NCBI RefSeq assembly: GCF_024398015.1
Contig: NZ_CP073747.1
Location: 62,001-126,000 of the forward strand
Length of the DNA stretch: 64,000 nucleotides
Reading direction: 5' to 3'
Source: Kordiimonas sp. SCSIO 12610
Lineage (GTDB): Bacteria > Pseudomonadota > Alphaproteobacteria > Sphingomonadales > Kordiimonadaceae
The notes below the pieces were generated by a model. That model was not told where the DNA came from, did no database searches, and was given only the letters and a program-made list of their open reading frames with translations. The translations under genes were made by a program, and so were the position numbers. This document shows positions 17,269 through 26,635 of this stretch, in pieces (the first letter of the stretch is position 1; each line of letters opens with the position of its first letter).

Positions 17269-19452
17269 TTATTCACCAGGATGGTATGTTTTTTCTGCAT
17301 TTTTCATTATGTCATCACTGTAGAAAAATACAGGCCGAAGTTCACCCTTAGCATATAATTCGGCCTGGTCTGCAAAGTGCGGTGAATTAACGTCACCGCT
17401 TTGTCCCCCAGCTGTCACGGCTTTAGCCCGAACTTTTTCACCAAATTCAACAACAGCGACAAAGCTATTGCCTCGTGTACCATACGTCTTTTTCGTTCCA
17501 TTGAAGGTACGCTGACCATAAGCCGCAAGAGACCCCCAACGCGCAGATGGAAACGCTACAGGATAACTTGGCTGCCCATCATCAAATGGTTGAACAATAT
17601 CGCCCGTTAAACGCTGGAATCTGTTTATCTCACCCCATGGGGTTTGCCATGATCCAAAATCAGCTTCCAGTGTATCAACTGCTTTTTTCAGCGCTGAGAG
17701 TTTCTCAGCATGCGATGTACGGGTCATCATATACTCATAGACCGAAATTTCGGCATTGCGTGCCGGGATAAGTGCATTGTTCCGCATTTCCCTCGCCCAA
17801 TATATAGCAATTGACGTTGGGACAGAATCGTATGAGAAATGGTAATCCCAACCGTCAAGCATACCCATCGGCGCCGCCATATCAGCTTTTATAGGATCAC
17901 TGTTATCTGTATTTTGATACGCACTTTGTAGCGACGGAATAAGATCAGCAAATGCCGCAAGATAACTATCGTATGCAGCATCACGAAGACTATCGAGTGT
18001 AAAGCCTTTTTTATCTTTCAGAACGCGAACAGCGTTGATACCTCGATAATTTTCCGGGAAGGTTGCCATATAAGCAGGGAAGTTTCCTTGTTTAGGGCTA
18101 TCTTCACCAATAACCGAATACGGCCAGTTATTGGTGTTCTGAAGCCACCCTGTTGCGGGGTTTAATACACCCACAGTTTCATCAACCGTGTGCAGCCCCT
18201 GCCATTCAGTCGCTGGGTCACTACCATCAACTGGCTTGCTCCAATTAAATTTTGGGTCACGCCGGGGAATAAAATTGCCATGGAAATACGCAATATTCCC
18301 CTCTGCGTCCGCAAACACCGTGTTGTTCGAGCTATTGGTATGCAGTTCCATAGTTTCTTTGAACTCTGCATAGTTTTTAGCTTTTGTGCGCCCATAGGAT
18401 TGCATCAACGCTTTCACGGGTTCCTGCATTAGTTTCACAGCAACCCATTTGCCGTCCAAATTGCGGATAATCGGCCCATGATGACTATAATAAGCCGTGA
18501 AAGTTTTTTCCTTCATCCCATCTGCATCTGAGAAAGGAACGGTTATTTCTTTGGCTGTCAGCTTACGCTCTGTATCCCCGTATTGATAATAAAACCCATC
18601 TTCTTTTTCGGTGATGGTTTCCAAATATTCATCAATTGCATCAGCACCCGACGAGGTATGCATCCATCCTGCTGTTTCATTAAAGCCCTGATAAATAAAG
18701 AACTGCCCCCATGTTACAGCACCGTATGCATTCAAGCCCTCATCGCTTTTCATATGAACTTCTGCACGAAAATAGAAAGATGTATGAGGGTTAATGAGAA
18801 GAAGGGCATTACCAGTTGCACTATTCGAAGGCGCAATCGCAAATCCGTTAGAACCCGTTGGCTCCTCAAATAAGTGACGGGTTTCAAGCGCCAATGCCTT
18901 TGGAGGGTTACCATAGAAGTTTTCTAATCGATTTAAGGATACCCGCTCAATATCTCCGCCAATACTTCCTTCACTGAAAGCAAGTGGCATCCAGGGCTCA
19001 AATCTATCAATAACCTTAGGCTTCACTTCAGGGTGGGTCGCAAGATAATAATTCATACCATCAGCAAACGCATTCATCAGTTTCTGAAGCCATTCCGGGC
19101 TTTCCTGATATTTTTGCTTCATATCTTCAGGATCGATGAAAAGCTTCATCCGAAGATCACGGTATATTTCATCTTCACCTTCAGTTTCGGCGAGACGACC
19201 AAGTGCGTTGATGTAATTTAACTCAACACGATTGAAGTCGTCTTCTGCCTGAGCGTAAATCATACCGAAAACTGCGTCAGCATCTGTTTTACCGTGGATA
19301 TGCGGTATACCCCATTTATCGCGCGTGATGGTGACATTACTTGCATATTGTTCCCAGCGTGCTTCTTCTTCCGACTGAGCTGATTTCTGACCGTCTTCAG
19401 ACGAACACCCTATCAAAGAAAGAAGACCCAAAAGTATCAATATCTGTTTCAT
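17269..19452 (-). CDS. Penicillin acylase family (Ntn-hydrolase) lipoprotein
   Basis: A 727-residue member of the penicillin amidase/AHL acylase superfamily. The start chosen has AAGGGG at a good distance and gives a lipoprotein signal with lipobox LIGC (Cys16), so the mature enzyme is probably membrane-anchored in the periplasm. The N-terminal part has VTITRDKWGIPHIHGKTDADA. The autocatalytic serine is Ser201 in EEPTGSNGF, followed by LLINPHTSF, as expected for the new N-terminus of the beta subunit. Later GQSGDVNSPHFADQAELY matches the family's C-terminal GQSG..SSPHY motif. Substrates in this family range from beta-lactam side chains to acyl-homoserine lactones and bile acids; the substrate here is unknown. 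Confidence 0.92.
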   Translation of the reverse strand: MKQILILLGLLSLIGCSSEDGQKSAQSEEEARWEQYASNVTITRDKWGIPHIHGKTDADAVFGMIYAQAEDDFNRVELNYINALGRLAETEGEDEIYRDLRMKLFIDPEDMKQKYQESPEWLQKLMNAFADGMNYYLATHPEVKPKVIDRFEPWMPLAFSEGSIGGDIERVSLNRLENFYGNPPKALALETRHLFEEPTGSNGFAIAPSNSATGNALLLINPHTSFYFRAEVHMKSDEGLNAYGAVTWGQFFIYQGFNETAGWMHTSSGADAIDEYLETITEKEDGFYYQYGDTERKLTAKEITVPFSDADGMKEKTFTAYYSHHGPIIRNLDGKWVAVKLMQEPVKALMQSYGRTKAKNYAEFKETMELHTNSSNNTVFADAEGNIAYFHGNFIPRRDPKFNWSKPVDGSDPATEWQGLHTVDETVGVLNPATGWLQNTNNWPYSVIGEDSPKQGNFPAYMATFPENYRGINAVRVLKDKKGFTLDSLRDAAYDSYLAAFADLIPSLQSAYQNTDNSDPIKADMAAPMGMLDGWDYHFSYDSVPTSIAIYWAREMRNNALIPARNAEISVYEYMMTRTSHAEKLSALKKAVDTLEADFGSWQTPWGEINRFQRLTGDIVQPFDDGQPSYPVAFPSARWGSLAAYGQRTFNGTKKTYGTRGNSFVAVVEFGEKVRAKAVTAGGQSGDVNSPHFADQAELYAKGELRPVFFYSDDIMKNAEKTYHPGE

Positions 19453-19551
19453 CACCAAACCCCTTGAATAAACATGCATCCGATAATCACGGAATAGTAG
19501 GTAATGTCAATAAACTTGACAGTACGGACCACGGTGTCACACGAAAGTTAA

Positions 19552-19580
19552 CTGTAAGAAAAGTGTCATCTAAACGTCAT
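19552..19580 (+). promoter_or_regulatory. PHO box (PhoB-binding direct repeats) of the pst operon
   Basis: Three 7-bp units, CTGTAAG at 19552, GTGTCAT at 19563 and ACGTCAT at 19574, recur with an exact 11-bp period separated by AT-rich spacers. This matches the PhoB recognition pattern CTGTCAT-N4-CTGTCAT. It lies 73 bases before the pstS ATG, where a PhoB-dependent promoter would be expected, so the operon is very likely induced by phosphate starvation. Confidence 0.8.
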
Positions 19581-19652
19581 ATACCAGTCTTGAAGATAGC
19601 GCATTAACGCATGTTTAATAGCAAGCATCGAATTGCTGAAGATGGAACACTG

Positions 19653-20708
19653 ATGCCCTTCACTTTGTTCATAAAAAATAGCTTACTATCGTTAGCTATT
19701 CTGATCTTTTTATCCGCATCGAGTTATGCCGATGAAAACGAACAAGTGCGCATTGTCGGATCTTCAACCGTATATCCCTTTTCAACTGTGGTTGCAGAAC
19801 GTTTTGGGCGTTTAACACAATATAAAACCCCAATCATAGAAAGCACAGGTACGGGGGGCGGCTTCAAACTTTTTTGCGCTGGCACCGGCGGGGATACGAT
19901 CGACATCACAAATGCATCCCGGGCAATAACTGCGTCCGAACGTGCAGATTGTGCACGGAATAATGTGAACAACATTATCGAAGTTAAAGTTGGGTATGAC
20001 GGTATCGTTCTGGCGAATGCGCTTGGCAGTCTCGACTTTTCGATCACAACACGCGATATATTTTTGGCACTTGCAGACACTATACCCGGCAGCAATGGTA
20101 GATTTGAAAAAAATACAGCGCTGCGTTGGTCAGATGTTAATCCTGAATTACCCGATTTACAAATTGAGGTTTTAGGCCCACCCCCAACGTCAGGGACCAG
20201 AGATGCATTCATAGACCTTGCGATGGAGCAAGGCTGCAAAAAATTACCAGAAATTGCAGTATTAGAATATACTCAGCCGACCTTATTTGACACAATATGT
20301 CATACTATTCGCGATGACGGGGCGTATATCGAAGCTGGTGAAAATGATAATCTAATCATTCAAAAACTGGGTTCTAACGATCACGCGCTGGGCATTGTTG
20401 GGTTCAGTTTTCTGGACCGCAATCACGACAGGGTAAAGGCGGCCAGTATCAATGGTGTCAAACCAAGTTTTTCAGCGATTGCGGATGGTAGCTATGTAAT
20501 TTCGCGGCCACTTTTTTTCTATGTAAAAGGTGAGAAAGTATCAAAAGTTCCAAGCTTAAAGCCATTCGTTGACAGTTTTTTAGCTAACTCTGCTACCGGT
20601 GAAGATGGCTACCTGGCATACCGCGGCCTCATACCCATGAGTGCCGAAGAACATCAAAGCTACAGAAATTCAGTATCTAACGCTATGACAAAGGGAGGGG
20701 TTCAATAA
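19653..20708 (+). CDS. pstS: Phosphate ABC transporter, periplasmic binding protein
   Basis: A 351-residue periplasmic protein that captures phosphate for the PstCAB permease. The ATG giving MPFTLF is chosen because it opens a clean signal peptide ending near SYADE; an upstream ATG at 19611 would add 14 polar residues. The mature start has VRIVGSSTVYPFSTVVAE and then GTGGGFKLFCAGTGGDTIDITNASRAI, the phosphate-binding loops of the family, and GPPPTSGTRDAF. It belongs to the larger alphaproteobacterial PstS type. It overlaps pstC by one base (TAATG), the first of a run of overlaps through the operon. Confidence 0.94.
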   Translation: MPFTLFIKNSLLSLAILIFLSASSYADENEQVRIVGSSTVYPFSTVVAERFGRLTQYKTPIIESTGTGGGFKLFCAGTGGDTIDITNASRAITASERADCARNNVNNIIEVKVGYDGIVLANALGSLDFSITTRDIFLALADTIPGSNGRFEKNTALRWSDVNPELPDLQIEVLGPPPTSGTRDAFIDLAMEQGCKKLPEIAVLEYTQPTLFDTICHTIRDDGAYIEAGENDNLIIQKLGSNDHALGIVGFSFLDRNHDRVKAASINGVKPSFSAIADGSYVISRPLFFYVKGEKVSKVPSLKPFVDSFLANSATGEDGYLAYRGLIPMSAEEHQSYRNSVSNAMTKGGVQ

Positions 20709-21661
20709 TGGGCACTTCTCCCCTCAAAATGGATAGCTCCAACAGTCTCAAGCGTGTATTCAATATATTTGTAAAAGCCTGCTTGATTACATCGTCCGCA
20801 ATTGCAGTTTTGGTGACGGTTGGAATTATTTTTTCTTTGATCGTTCAATCACTACGCTTTTTCGCCGAGGTAAGTTTTATCGACTTTCTGTTTGGGCTTG
20901 AATGGAAACCTCAATCTGCCCTGCAAACAGAGACTGGAATGTCCGTTGGCGCATTTGGGGCTATCCCCCTCTTCGTAGGTACGTTCCTCATCAGTTTCAT
21001 CGCACTCTGTGTAGCAGCGCCCTTCGGTATTTTTTCCGCTATTTACCTTGCAGAGTACGCAGGGGAGCGAAAACGAGCCTTTATCAAACCCGCACTTGAG
21101 ATATTGGCGGGTGTACCAACCGTAGTCTATGGTTTCTTTGCTGCTATTGTAATCGCACCCTTTATTCGAAATCTCGGCTCTGCCATAGGATTGGACGTTG
21201 CTTCAGAAGCTGCAATCTCAGCAGGAATAGTTATGGGAGTGATGATTATACCCCTTGTGTCCTCACTTTCTGATGATGTGATTTCTGCTGTACCGTTATC
21301 ATTAAAAGAAGGCTCGATTGGGCTCGGCGCAACTAAATCCGAAACCGTTCGACAAGTGATTTTACCAGCCGCTCTCCCTGGTATTGCTGGGAGTATGTTA
21401 TTAGCAGCCTCACGAGCCGTAGGTGAAACAATGATTGTTGTTATGGCGGCAGGCCTTGCAGCCCAGTTAAGTTTTAATCCCCTTGAAGCCGTAACCACGG
21501 TAACAGTTCAAATCGTACTGGCGCTTACAGGGGACCAGGAATTTGATAGCGCCAAAACGTTAGTCGCCTTTGCACTCGGACTAACGCTTTTTATTATTAC
21601 ACTCACATTTAATATTTTAGGGAACTGGATCGTAAAACGTTATAAGGAAGCTTATGACTAA
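20708..21661 (+). CDS. pstC: Phosphate ABC transporter permease PstC
   Basis: A 317-residue inner-membrane permease with six hydrophobic segments. The EAA-type coupling loop is LSLKEGSIGLGATKSETVRQVILPAALPGI, and the segment LEILAGVPTVVYGFFAA is characteristic of PstC. It pairs with PstA to form the phosphate channel driven by PstB. It begins on the last base of the pstS stop and overlaps pstA by eight bases, indicating coupled translation. Confidence 0.95.
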   Translation: MGTSPLKMDSSNSLKRVFNIFVKACLITSSAIAVLVTVGIIFSLIVQSLRFFAEVSFIDFLFGLEWKPQSALQTETGMSVGAFGAIPLFVGTFLISFIALCVAAPFGIFSAIYLAEYAGERKRAFIKPALEILAGVPTVVYGFFAAIVIAPFIRNLGSAIGLDVASEAAISAGIVMGVMIIPLVSSLSDDVISAVPLSLKEGSIGLGATKSETVRQVILPAALPGIAGSMLLAASRAVGETMIVVMAAGLAAQLSFNPLEAVTTVTVQIVLALTGDQEFDSAKTLVAFALGLTLFIITLTFNILGNWIVKRYKEAYD

Positions 21662-22892
21662 ACATCATCCTCTTTCAATGGCTTCGCTTCCTGGACTGGA
21701 TAAGCGCTACCGTGCAGAAAAACGTTTCAAACTTTTAGGCCTTCTTGCTGTTTTATCAAGCCTTGCCTTTCTGGGTTTTTTGATCATTGCGATCACGTTG
21801 AAGAGCTTCGGTGCTTTCACAGTACATGAGTTAGCTTTGACTGTAGAAAAAAGCCAATATGAACAATATCAGAACCAACCCTATCAACTATTCCACGATG
21901 TGTTGCGCCAGAACCTTGAAGGTGTCGAGAACCGGATCGCACTTCGTGAGGCGGTCAGCATGGTCGTTGATGGTACTGAGATTGATATTATTCATCATAT
22001 TGAAGGTCAGAAAAACCTGACGGATAACAAAAATTACCAAGTATGGGTACTTCTCTCCAACACAGTGGTATCCGCTTTAAAAGACAGTGATGAAAACAAA
22101 CGCTTAAGCAACCGCCAAAAAAAATGGCTACAGTTTTGGCGCAGCAATAGCCAAGTTCGGGAGCGATTTAACTTCGAATTTTTTACTGGCGGGAATAGCC
22201 GTGATCCTGAGCGGGCTGGCATAGGCAGCGCGCTTGTTGGTTCCGCATATATGCTGCTTGTTTGTCTGTTTTTATCTTTTGGAATTGGTATTTTAGCAGC
22301 TATTTATCTGGAAGAATTCGCACCCAAAAATAAATATACAATGTTCCTTGAGGTCAATATTAATAACCTCGCAACGGTACCATCAATCATTTTTGGTCTT
22401 CTTGGGCTATCCCTGTTTCTCAACCTTTTCGGCTTACCGCGATCAGCGGCTGTTGTTGGCGGAATGGTTCTCGCGCTCATGACCATGCCAATCATCATTA
22501 TAACAAGCCGGATTGCTCTGCAGTCTGTTCCCATTTCCATTCGTGAGGCCGCGTTCAGTGTCGGGGCCTCACGATTACAAACTGTCTTTCATCATGTTCT
22601 ACCACTCGCCCTCCCTGGAATGCTTACGGGTACAATTCTGGGCATGGCGCGCGCACTCGGTGAAACAGCACCTTTATTGATGATCGGAATGCTGGCATTC
22701 ATAGTCGAGGCCCCTGACACAATTTTTGACCCTGCCAGCGTACTGCCTGTCCAAATCTTTCTATGGGCAGAAAGCCCTGAGCGAGGTTTTGAAGAAAAAA
22801 CCGCCGCTGCTATTTTGGTATTGTTGGTTTTCCTTCTTATTATGAATTTAACCGCTATTATTCTGCGTAAAAAGTTAGAAAAAAAATGGTAA
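21654..22892 (+). CDS. pstA: Phosphate ABC transporter permease PstA
   Basis: A 412-residue permease, more than 100 residues longer than enterobacterial PstA. The extra length is a polar, probably periplasmic region between the first membrane helix (about residues 27-45) and the second (about 190), rich in charged residues. The rest is standard: [16 protein letters not shown], the coupling loop [31 protein letters not shown] and [12 protein letters not shown]. The long form is known in other alphaproteobacteria, where the insert's role is unclear. It overlaps pstC upstream and pstB downstream. Confidence 0.94.
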   Translation: MTKHHPLSMASLPGLDKRYRAEKRFKLLGLLAVLSSLAFLGFLIIAITLKSFGAFTVHELALTVEKSQYEQYQNQPYQLFHDVLRQNLEGVENRIALREAVSMVVDGTEIDIIHHIEGQKNLTDNKNYQVWVLLSNTVVSALKDSDENKRLSNRQKKWLQFWRSNSQVRERFNFEFFTGGNSRDPERAGIGSALVGSAYMLLVCLFLSFGIGILAAIYLEEFAPKNKYTMFLEVNINNLATVPSIIFGLLGLSLFLNLFGLPRSAAVVGGMVLALMTMPIIIITSRIALQSVPISIREAAFSVGASRLQTVFHHVLPLALPGMLTGTILGMARALGETAPLLMIGMLAFIVEAPDTIFDPASVLPVQIFLWAESPERGFEEKTAAAILVLLVFLLIMNLTAIILRKKLEKKW

Positions 22893-23689
22893 CACAAAAA
22901 ACCGAAGGCATTTCCGATATGTCCGCAGAAGCTAATGCCAAAATTATCGTACAAGGTGTCGATGTTTCATATGGTGACCATATTGCGCTTAAAAATATTG
23001 ATTTGAATATTATAAGCAACAAGGTCACATCATTGATCGGCCCTTCCGGTTGCGGGAAGACAACATTTCTTCGGTGTATAAACCGAATGAACGACCTGAT
23101 CAGTGCATGTTCTGTCGAAGGGTCTATTACCCTTGACGGATATGACATCTATGACCCAAGTGTTGATGTAGAAGTGCTTAGGCGCAAGGTCGGTATGGTT
23201 TTTCAAAAACCAAATCCATTTCCAAAGTCCATTTATGATAATGTTGCATACGGCGTTAAAATTCATGGCCTCGCAAAAGACAAGGAAGAGTTAGACGCTA
23301 TTGTAGAAACCAGTCTGGAACGGGCAGGTTTGTGGGAAGAAGTAGCGGGGCGCCTCGACACATCAGGCACCAGCCTATCAGGAGGGCAGCAGCAGCGGCT
23401 TTGTATTGCGCGTGCAATCGCAATATCACCGGAAGTTATTTTGATGGACGAGCCTTGTTCTGCGCTGGACCCTATCGCAACAGCCAGAATTGAAGAGCTG
23501 ATTCATGAACTGAAAGAACGTTATACGATTGTGATCGTAACCCATTCTATGCAGCAAGCAGCCCGCGTGTCCGACTATACTGCTTTCTTTCATGAGGGTG
23601 ATCTGGTAGAAAAAGGGGAAACAGGCGCGTTGTTCACCAACCCGAATGACAAACGCACCGAAGCCTACATTACAGGGCGTATCGGTTAA
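22886..23689 (+). CDS. pstB: Phosphate ABC transporter ATPase PstB
   Basis: A 267-residue ATP-binding subunit. Walker A is GPSGCGKT at residues 52-59, the Q-loop is in [10 protein letters not shown], the ABC signature is LSGGQQQR and Walker B is [13 protein letters not shown], followed by the switch histidine in VTHSMQQA. The start used overlaps the pstA stop by seven bases; an in-frame ATG at 22919 (MSAEANAK) would still keep the whole ABC domain. It energises phosphate import through PstC/PstA and also takes part in PhoR signalling with PhoU. Confidence 0.96.
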   Translation: MVTQKTEGISDMSAEANAKIIVQGVDVSYGDHIALKNIDLNIISNKVTSLIGPSGCGKTTFLRCINRMNDLISACSVEGSITLDGYDIYDPSVDVEVLRRKVGMVFQKPNPFPKSIYDNVAYGVKIHGLAKDKEELDAIVETSLERAGLWEEVAGRLDTSGTSLSGGQQQRLCIARAIAISPEVILMDEPCSALDPIATARIEELIHELKERYTIVIVTHSMQQAARVSDYTAFFHEGDLVEKGETGALFTNPNDKRTEAYITGRIG

Positions 23690-23709
23690 TCAGAAAGGCA
23701 GATAGAATT

Positions 23710-24414
23710 ATGGTTACAACTCAACATATTGTAACTGCCTATGATGATGAATTGGAAGCGCTCGACCGGATGGTCGCGGAAATGGGTGGCCGCGTTGAAC
23801 AGTTATTGTCGGATGCTGTCTCTGGCCTTATCAGAAGCGACGCTGAAACGGCACAAAATGTAGTTGCCGAAGATAAAAATATTGATCAGCTGGAATTAGA
23901 CATCAATCAACAAGCCACGCAGTTGCTTGCTCTCAGGCAACCGATGGCTGCTGACTTGCGGGCTGTTGTTGCTTCCTTAAAAATCGCCAATGACCTTGAA
24001 CGTATGGGCGATTATTCCAAGAATATCGCAAAACGCACAATTACACTGTCAAACACGTCCTTCATGCCCTCCATGTCGCGTTCAATTGAAAATATCAGTC
24101 GGATGGTCGGGGACATGATTAGCAATGTATTAGACGCCTATCGTAAGCGTAACAGTGAACTCGCCAAGGATGTGATTGCGCAGGACGAAAGCGTAGATCA
24201 ACTTTACACATCTTTGTTTCGGGAAATCCTCACCTATATGATGGAGGATCCTCGCAACATCACGATTTGCACACATTATCTGTTCATCGTTAAAAATATT
24301 GAGCGGATCGGTGACCATGCAACAAATATTGCTGAGCAAATTTATTATGTAGCGGAAGGTGCCCCCTACGAGGAGGGTCACCCCTACGCAGATGAAACAA
24401 GCAACATTACATAA
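23710..24414 (+). CDS. phoU: Phosphate transport system regulator PhoU
   Basis: A 234-residue all-helical protein made of two three-helix PhoU repeats. Each repeat has the metal-binding pattern: EDKNIDQLELDINQQA and ERMGDYSKNIAKR in the first half, QDESVDQLYTSLF and ERIGDHATNIAEQIYY in the second. PhoU keeps the Pho response off when phosphate is plentiful by linking PstB to the PhoR kinase. It is 20 bases after pstB and ends the operon. No phoR or phoB is in the window. Confidence 0.95.
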   Translation: MVTTQHIVTAYDDELEALDRMVAEMGGRVEQLLSDAVSGLIRSDAETAQNVVAEDKNIDQLELDINQQATQLLALRQPMAADLRAVVASLKIANDLERMGDYSKNIAKRTITLSNTSFMPSMSRSIENISRMVGDMISNVLDAYRKRNSELAKDVIAQDESVDQLYTSLFREILTYMMEDPRNITICTHYLFIVKNIERIGDHATNIAEQIYYVAEGAPYEEGHPYADETSNIT

Positions 24415-24479
24415 CCACTCGTTTCAATAATCATCGACCGTTTAGGCTCTTAGAGAAAATATAAGGCAGTATTAAAGCT

Positions 24480-25718
24480 GTGAAAATTGCAATCATTGGC
24501 GCTGGGCCATCTGGATTAATGGCAGCGGAAATATTAGGTTCAAATGGATATCAGGTTGATATTTTTGAGCGTATGCCAACGCCTGCGCGCAAATTCCTGA
24601 TGGCTGGTAAATCGGGATTAAACATCACCCACAACGAACCATTTGATGCTTTTCTTTCGCGCTATAATGAATATGAAAAATATTTAAGCGCACCCATTAA
24701 GAGCCATTCACCCGGCGATATACAGAATTGGATGAAAGGGTTAGGTAACGAGCCATTTGTTGGCAGCTCTGGTCGCGTCTTTCCAAAAGTAATGAAAGCA
24801 TCACCCTTATTGAGGGCCTGGATCAAGCGCCTCGAAATGTGCAGGGTAAAACTCTTCACGCGGCATCATTGGACAGGTTGGAACAATGATGGGCAATTAG
24901 TGTTCAACACGCCAAACGGCGATCAATTCCATGACTACGGCGTCACCATCCTCGCACTTGGGGGCGCAAGCTGGCCAAAACTTGGTAGTACAGGAGACTG
25001 GGGCGATTACTTAAGAAACCACAATATTAAAGTTACCAATTTTGCGCCATCCAACTGTGGGTTCACTGTTAACTGGAGCAAACATTTAATCGACAATTTC
25101 GCTGGCACACCCGTGAAAAATATCAAAGTATCAATTAAAGATAATAGGGGCGAAACACACTGCACACAAGGCGATTTGATGATCGCCAGTTACGGCGTAG
25201 AGGGTGGTCCCACATATACACTCTCGCGCTTTGCCCGGGAAAAACTACAAGCTGGTCAAAATACATATTTTGAACTTGATCTGGCGCCTGATCGCTCAGA
25301 AGCGGATATTACAAAAGCCCTCTCTAAACCACGCGGCAAAAAATCAATGTCAACGCACCTAAAACGGTCTGTTGGCATAGCAGGGGTTAAATCCGCATTA
25401 CTTTATGAATGCCGGCCAAAACAAACACTACACTCAGGTGATATACCGGCGCTTGCAAAAGCCATTAAATCCACGCGTATAAAATTGGAAACACCCAGAC
25501 CAATAGAAGAAGCCATAAGTAGCGCTGGCGGCGTGTGTTTTTCAGGTCTTGATGAAAACCTTATGGTCAAAGACAAACCGGGTCTATTCTGTGCTGGAGA
25601 AATGATTGATTGGGAAGCTCCAACCGGGGGTTACTTAATCACCGCATGCCTGGCACAAGGCAAACAAGCAGCAGAAGGCGTTCTAAAATGGCTCAAAACA
25701 CACAATCAAAACCCATAG
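24480..25718 (+). CDS. HI0933/YhiN-type FAD-dependent oxidoreductase
   Basis: A 412-residue flavoprotein with an N-terminal FAD-binding Rossmann motif GAGPSGLMAAEIL and the ARKFLMAGKSGLNITH stretch typical of the HI0933-like group. LALGGASWPKLGSTGDW and the C-terminal GLFCAGEMIDWEAPTGGYL complete the FAD site. The C-terminal ATGGYxLxxxxxxG pattern is shared with the TIGR03862 subfamily. The reaction is not known; members are annotated as NAD(P)/FAD-dependent oxidoreductases. Translation starts at GTG, the only start that keeps the beta strand before the glycine motif. Confidence 0.88.
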   Translation: MKIAIIGAGPSGLMAAEILGSNGYQVDIFERMPTPARKFLMAGKSGLNITHNEPFDAFLSRYNEYEKYLSAPIKSHSPGDIQNWMKGLGNEPFVGSSGRVFPKVMKASPLLRAWIKRLEMCRVKLFTRHHWTGWNNDGQLVFNTPNGDQFHDYGVTILALGGASWPKLGSTGDWGDYLRNHNIKVTNFAPSNCGFTVNWSKHLIDNFAGTPVKNIKVSIKDNRGETHCTQGDLMIASYGVEGGPTYTLSRFAREKLQAGQNTYFELDLAPDRSEADITKALSKPRGKKSMSTHLKRSVGIAGVKSALLYECRPKQTLHSGDIPALAKAIKSTRIKLETPRPIEEAISSAGGVCFSGLDENLMVKDKPGLFCAGEMIDWEAPTGGYLITACLAQGKQAAEGVLKWLKTHNQNP

Positions 25719-25762
25719 GTCATTGATAAGCTGTGTAAGGGCAAAAATATGCTTTGAAAGAA

Positions 25763-25839
25763 TGGTGATCCCGGGTGGATTCGAACCACCGGCCCCCAGA
25801 TTAGGAATCTGGTGCTCTATCCGACTGAGCTACGGGACC
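25763..25839 (-). tRNA. tRNA-Arg (anticodon CCT)
   Basis: On the minus strand the cloverleaf reads with acceptor arm GGTCCCG pairing with CGGGATC (one G-T pair), D arm with AGCTCAGTCGGATAGAGC, anticodon stem CCAGA/TCTGG around loop TTCCTAA, and TTCGAATCC in the T loop. The anticodon CCT reads AGG arginine codons. The 3' CCA is encoded (25763-25765). It is flanked by the flavoprotein gene and the peroxiredoxin gene. Confidence 0.95.
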
Positions 25840-25932
25840 ACAACGATCATGCTATATCTTAATGCTTTCAACCGCTCAAGCAGTTTAACAAATGACCATA
25901 GGCAGCTATTAAAAGGTTGTATCGCCTATTAA

Positions 25933-25961
25933 ACCGAGCCGCTCTCGTGTAACGGCTCGAT
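25933..25961 (-). terminator. Hairpin terminator after the peroxiredoxin gene
   Basis: A 7-bp perfect GC-rich stem (CGAGCCG with CGGCTCG, 25935-25941 and 25953-25959) lies 28 bases beyond the peroxiredoxin stop on the minus strand. The following bases in that direction, GGTTTAAT, are only modestly T-rich. Confidence 0.55.
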
Positions 25962-25988
25962 TTATTCAATATCTAAATTGCTTACTCA

Positions 25989-26504
25989 CTAACCTTTGAG
26001 GTGAGCAAGCATTGTATCAACGTCTGATACTTCAAATGGATCAGCGCCAAAATCATCATCAAGACCGGGCTCTACAAACATTTTGGTAATGTTGCCGTCT
26101 TCAACAAGCGCAGAATAACGCCAAGACCGAAGGCCAAAGCCCAGGTTGTCTTTCTTCACGAGCATACCAAGGCGTGAAGTTAACGTGCCAGAGCCATCGG
26201 GAAGTAAACGCACTTTCTCTACGCCCATATGTTTGCCCCACTGAAACATAACGAAGGCATCGTTTACGCTTATGCAAATAACGTCATCAACACCGAGCGC
26301 CTTCAGTTCTTCATATTTTTCTTCATAACCCGGAAGGTGCGTGGAAGAACAAGTCGGTGTGAAAGCGCCGGGAAGGCCAAAAATCACAACTTTCTTGCCT
26401 TTGAACAAATCGTCAGTCGTTACATCCTGCCAACGAAATGGATTATCACCACCGATACTTTCATCACGAACTCGGGTTTTTAGCGTAACTGCGGGGATTT
26501 GCAT
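25989..26504 (-). CDS. Peroxiredoxin (Prx5/PrxV-like)
   Basis: A 171-residue thiol peroxidase of the Prx5 group, which reduces hydrogen peroxide and alkyl hydroperoxides using glutathione/glutaredoxin or thioredoxin. The active-site motif PGAFTPTCSSTHLPGY has the peroxidatic cysteine and threonine in the expected PxxxTxxC spacing, and RLLPDGSGTLTSRLGM carries the conserved Arg region. GFGLRSWRYSALVEDG is typical of the Prx5 end. It has no resolving glutaredoxin domain fused. It is monocistronic, followed by a hairpin and the tRNA-Arg gene. Confidence 0.94.
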   Translation of the reverse strand: MQIPAVTLKTRVRDESIGGDNPFRWQDVTTDDLFKGKKVVIFGLPGAFTPTCSSTHLPGYEEKYEELKALGVDDVICISVNDAFVMFQWGKHMGVEKVRLLPDGSGTLTSRLGMLVKKDNLGFGLRSWRYSALVEDGNITKMFVEPGLDDDFGADPFEVSDVDTMLAHLKG

Positions 26505-26635
26505 GATATCACCTCATAATATTGCGGGTTAGAGCCTGACTATAGGCCAACGAAAATTATCGCTCATACTATGCCGATCTGACGCGGCGTCAACGATGAA
26601 TAGACTTTTAGCGTATTCAAGGTAAAGTTATAGAA

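Noticed and set aside
19724-20239. Minus-strand frame of 171 codons inside pstS
   Set aside because: It is fully antisense to pstS, whose motifs are clear, and has a composition expected from reading a gene backwards.
25723-25932. Plus-strand frame of 69 codons after the flavoprotein gene
   Set aside because: It runs antisense through the tRNA-Arg gene, so it cannot be a real protein gene.
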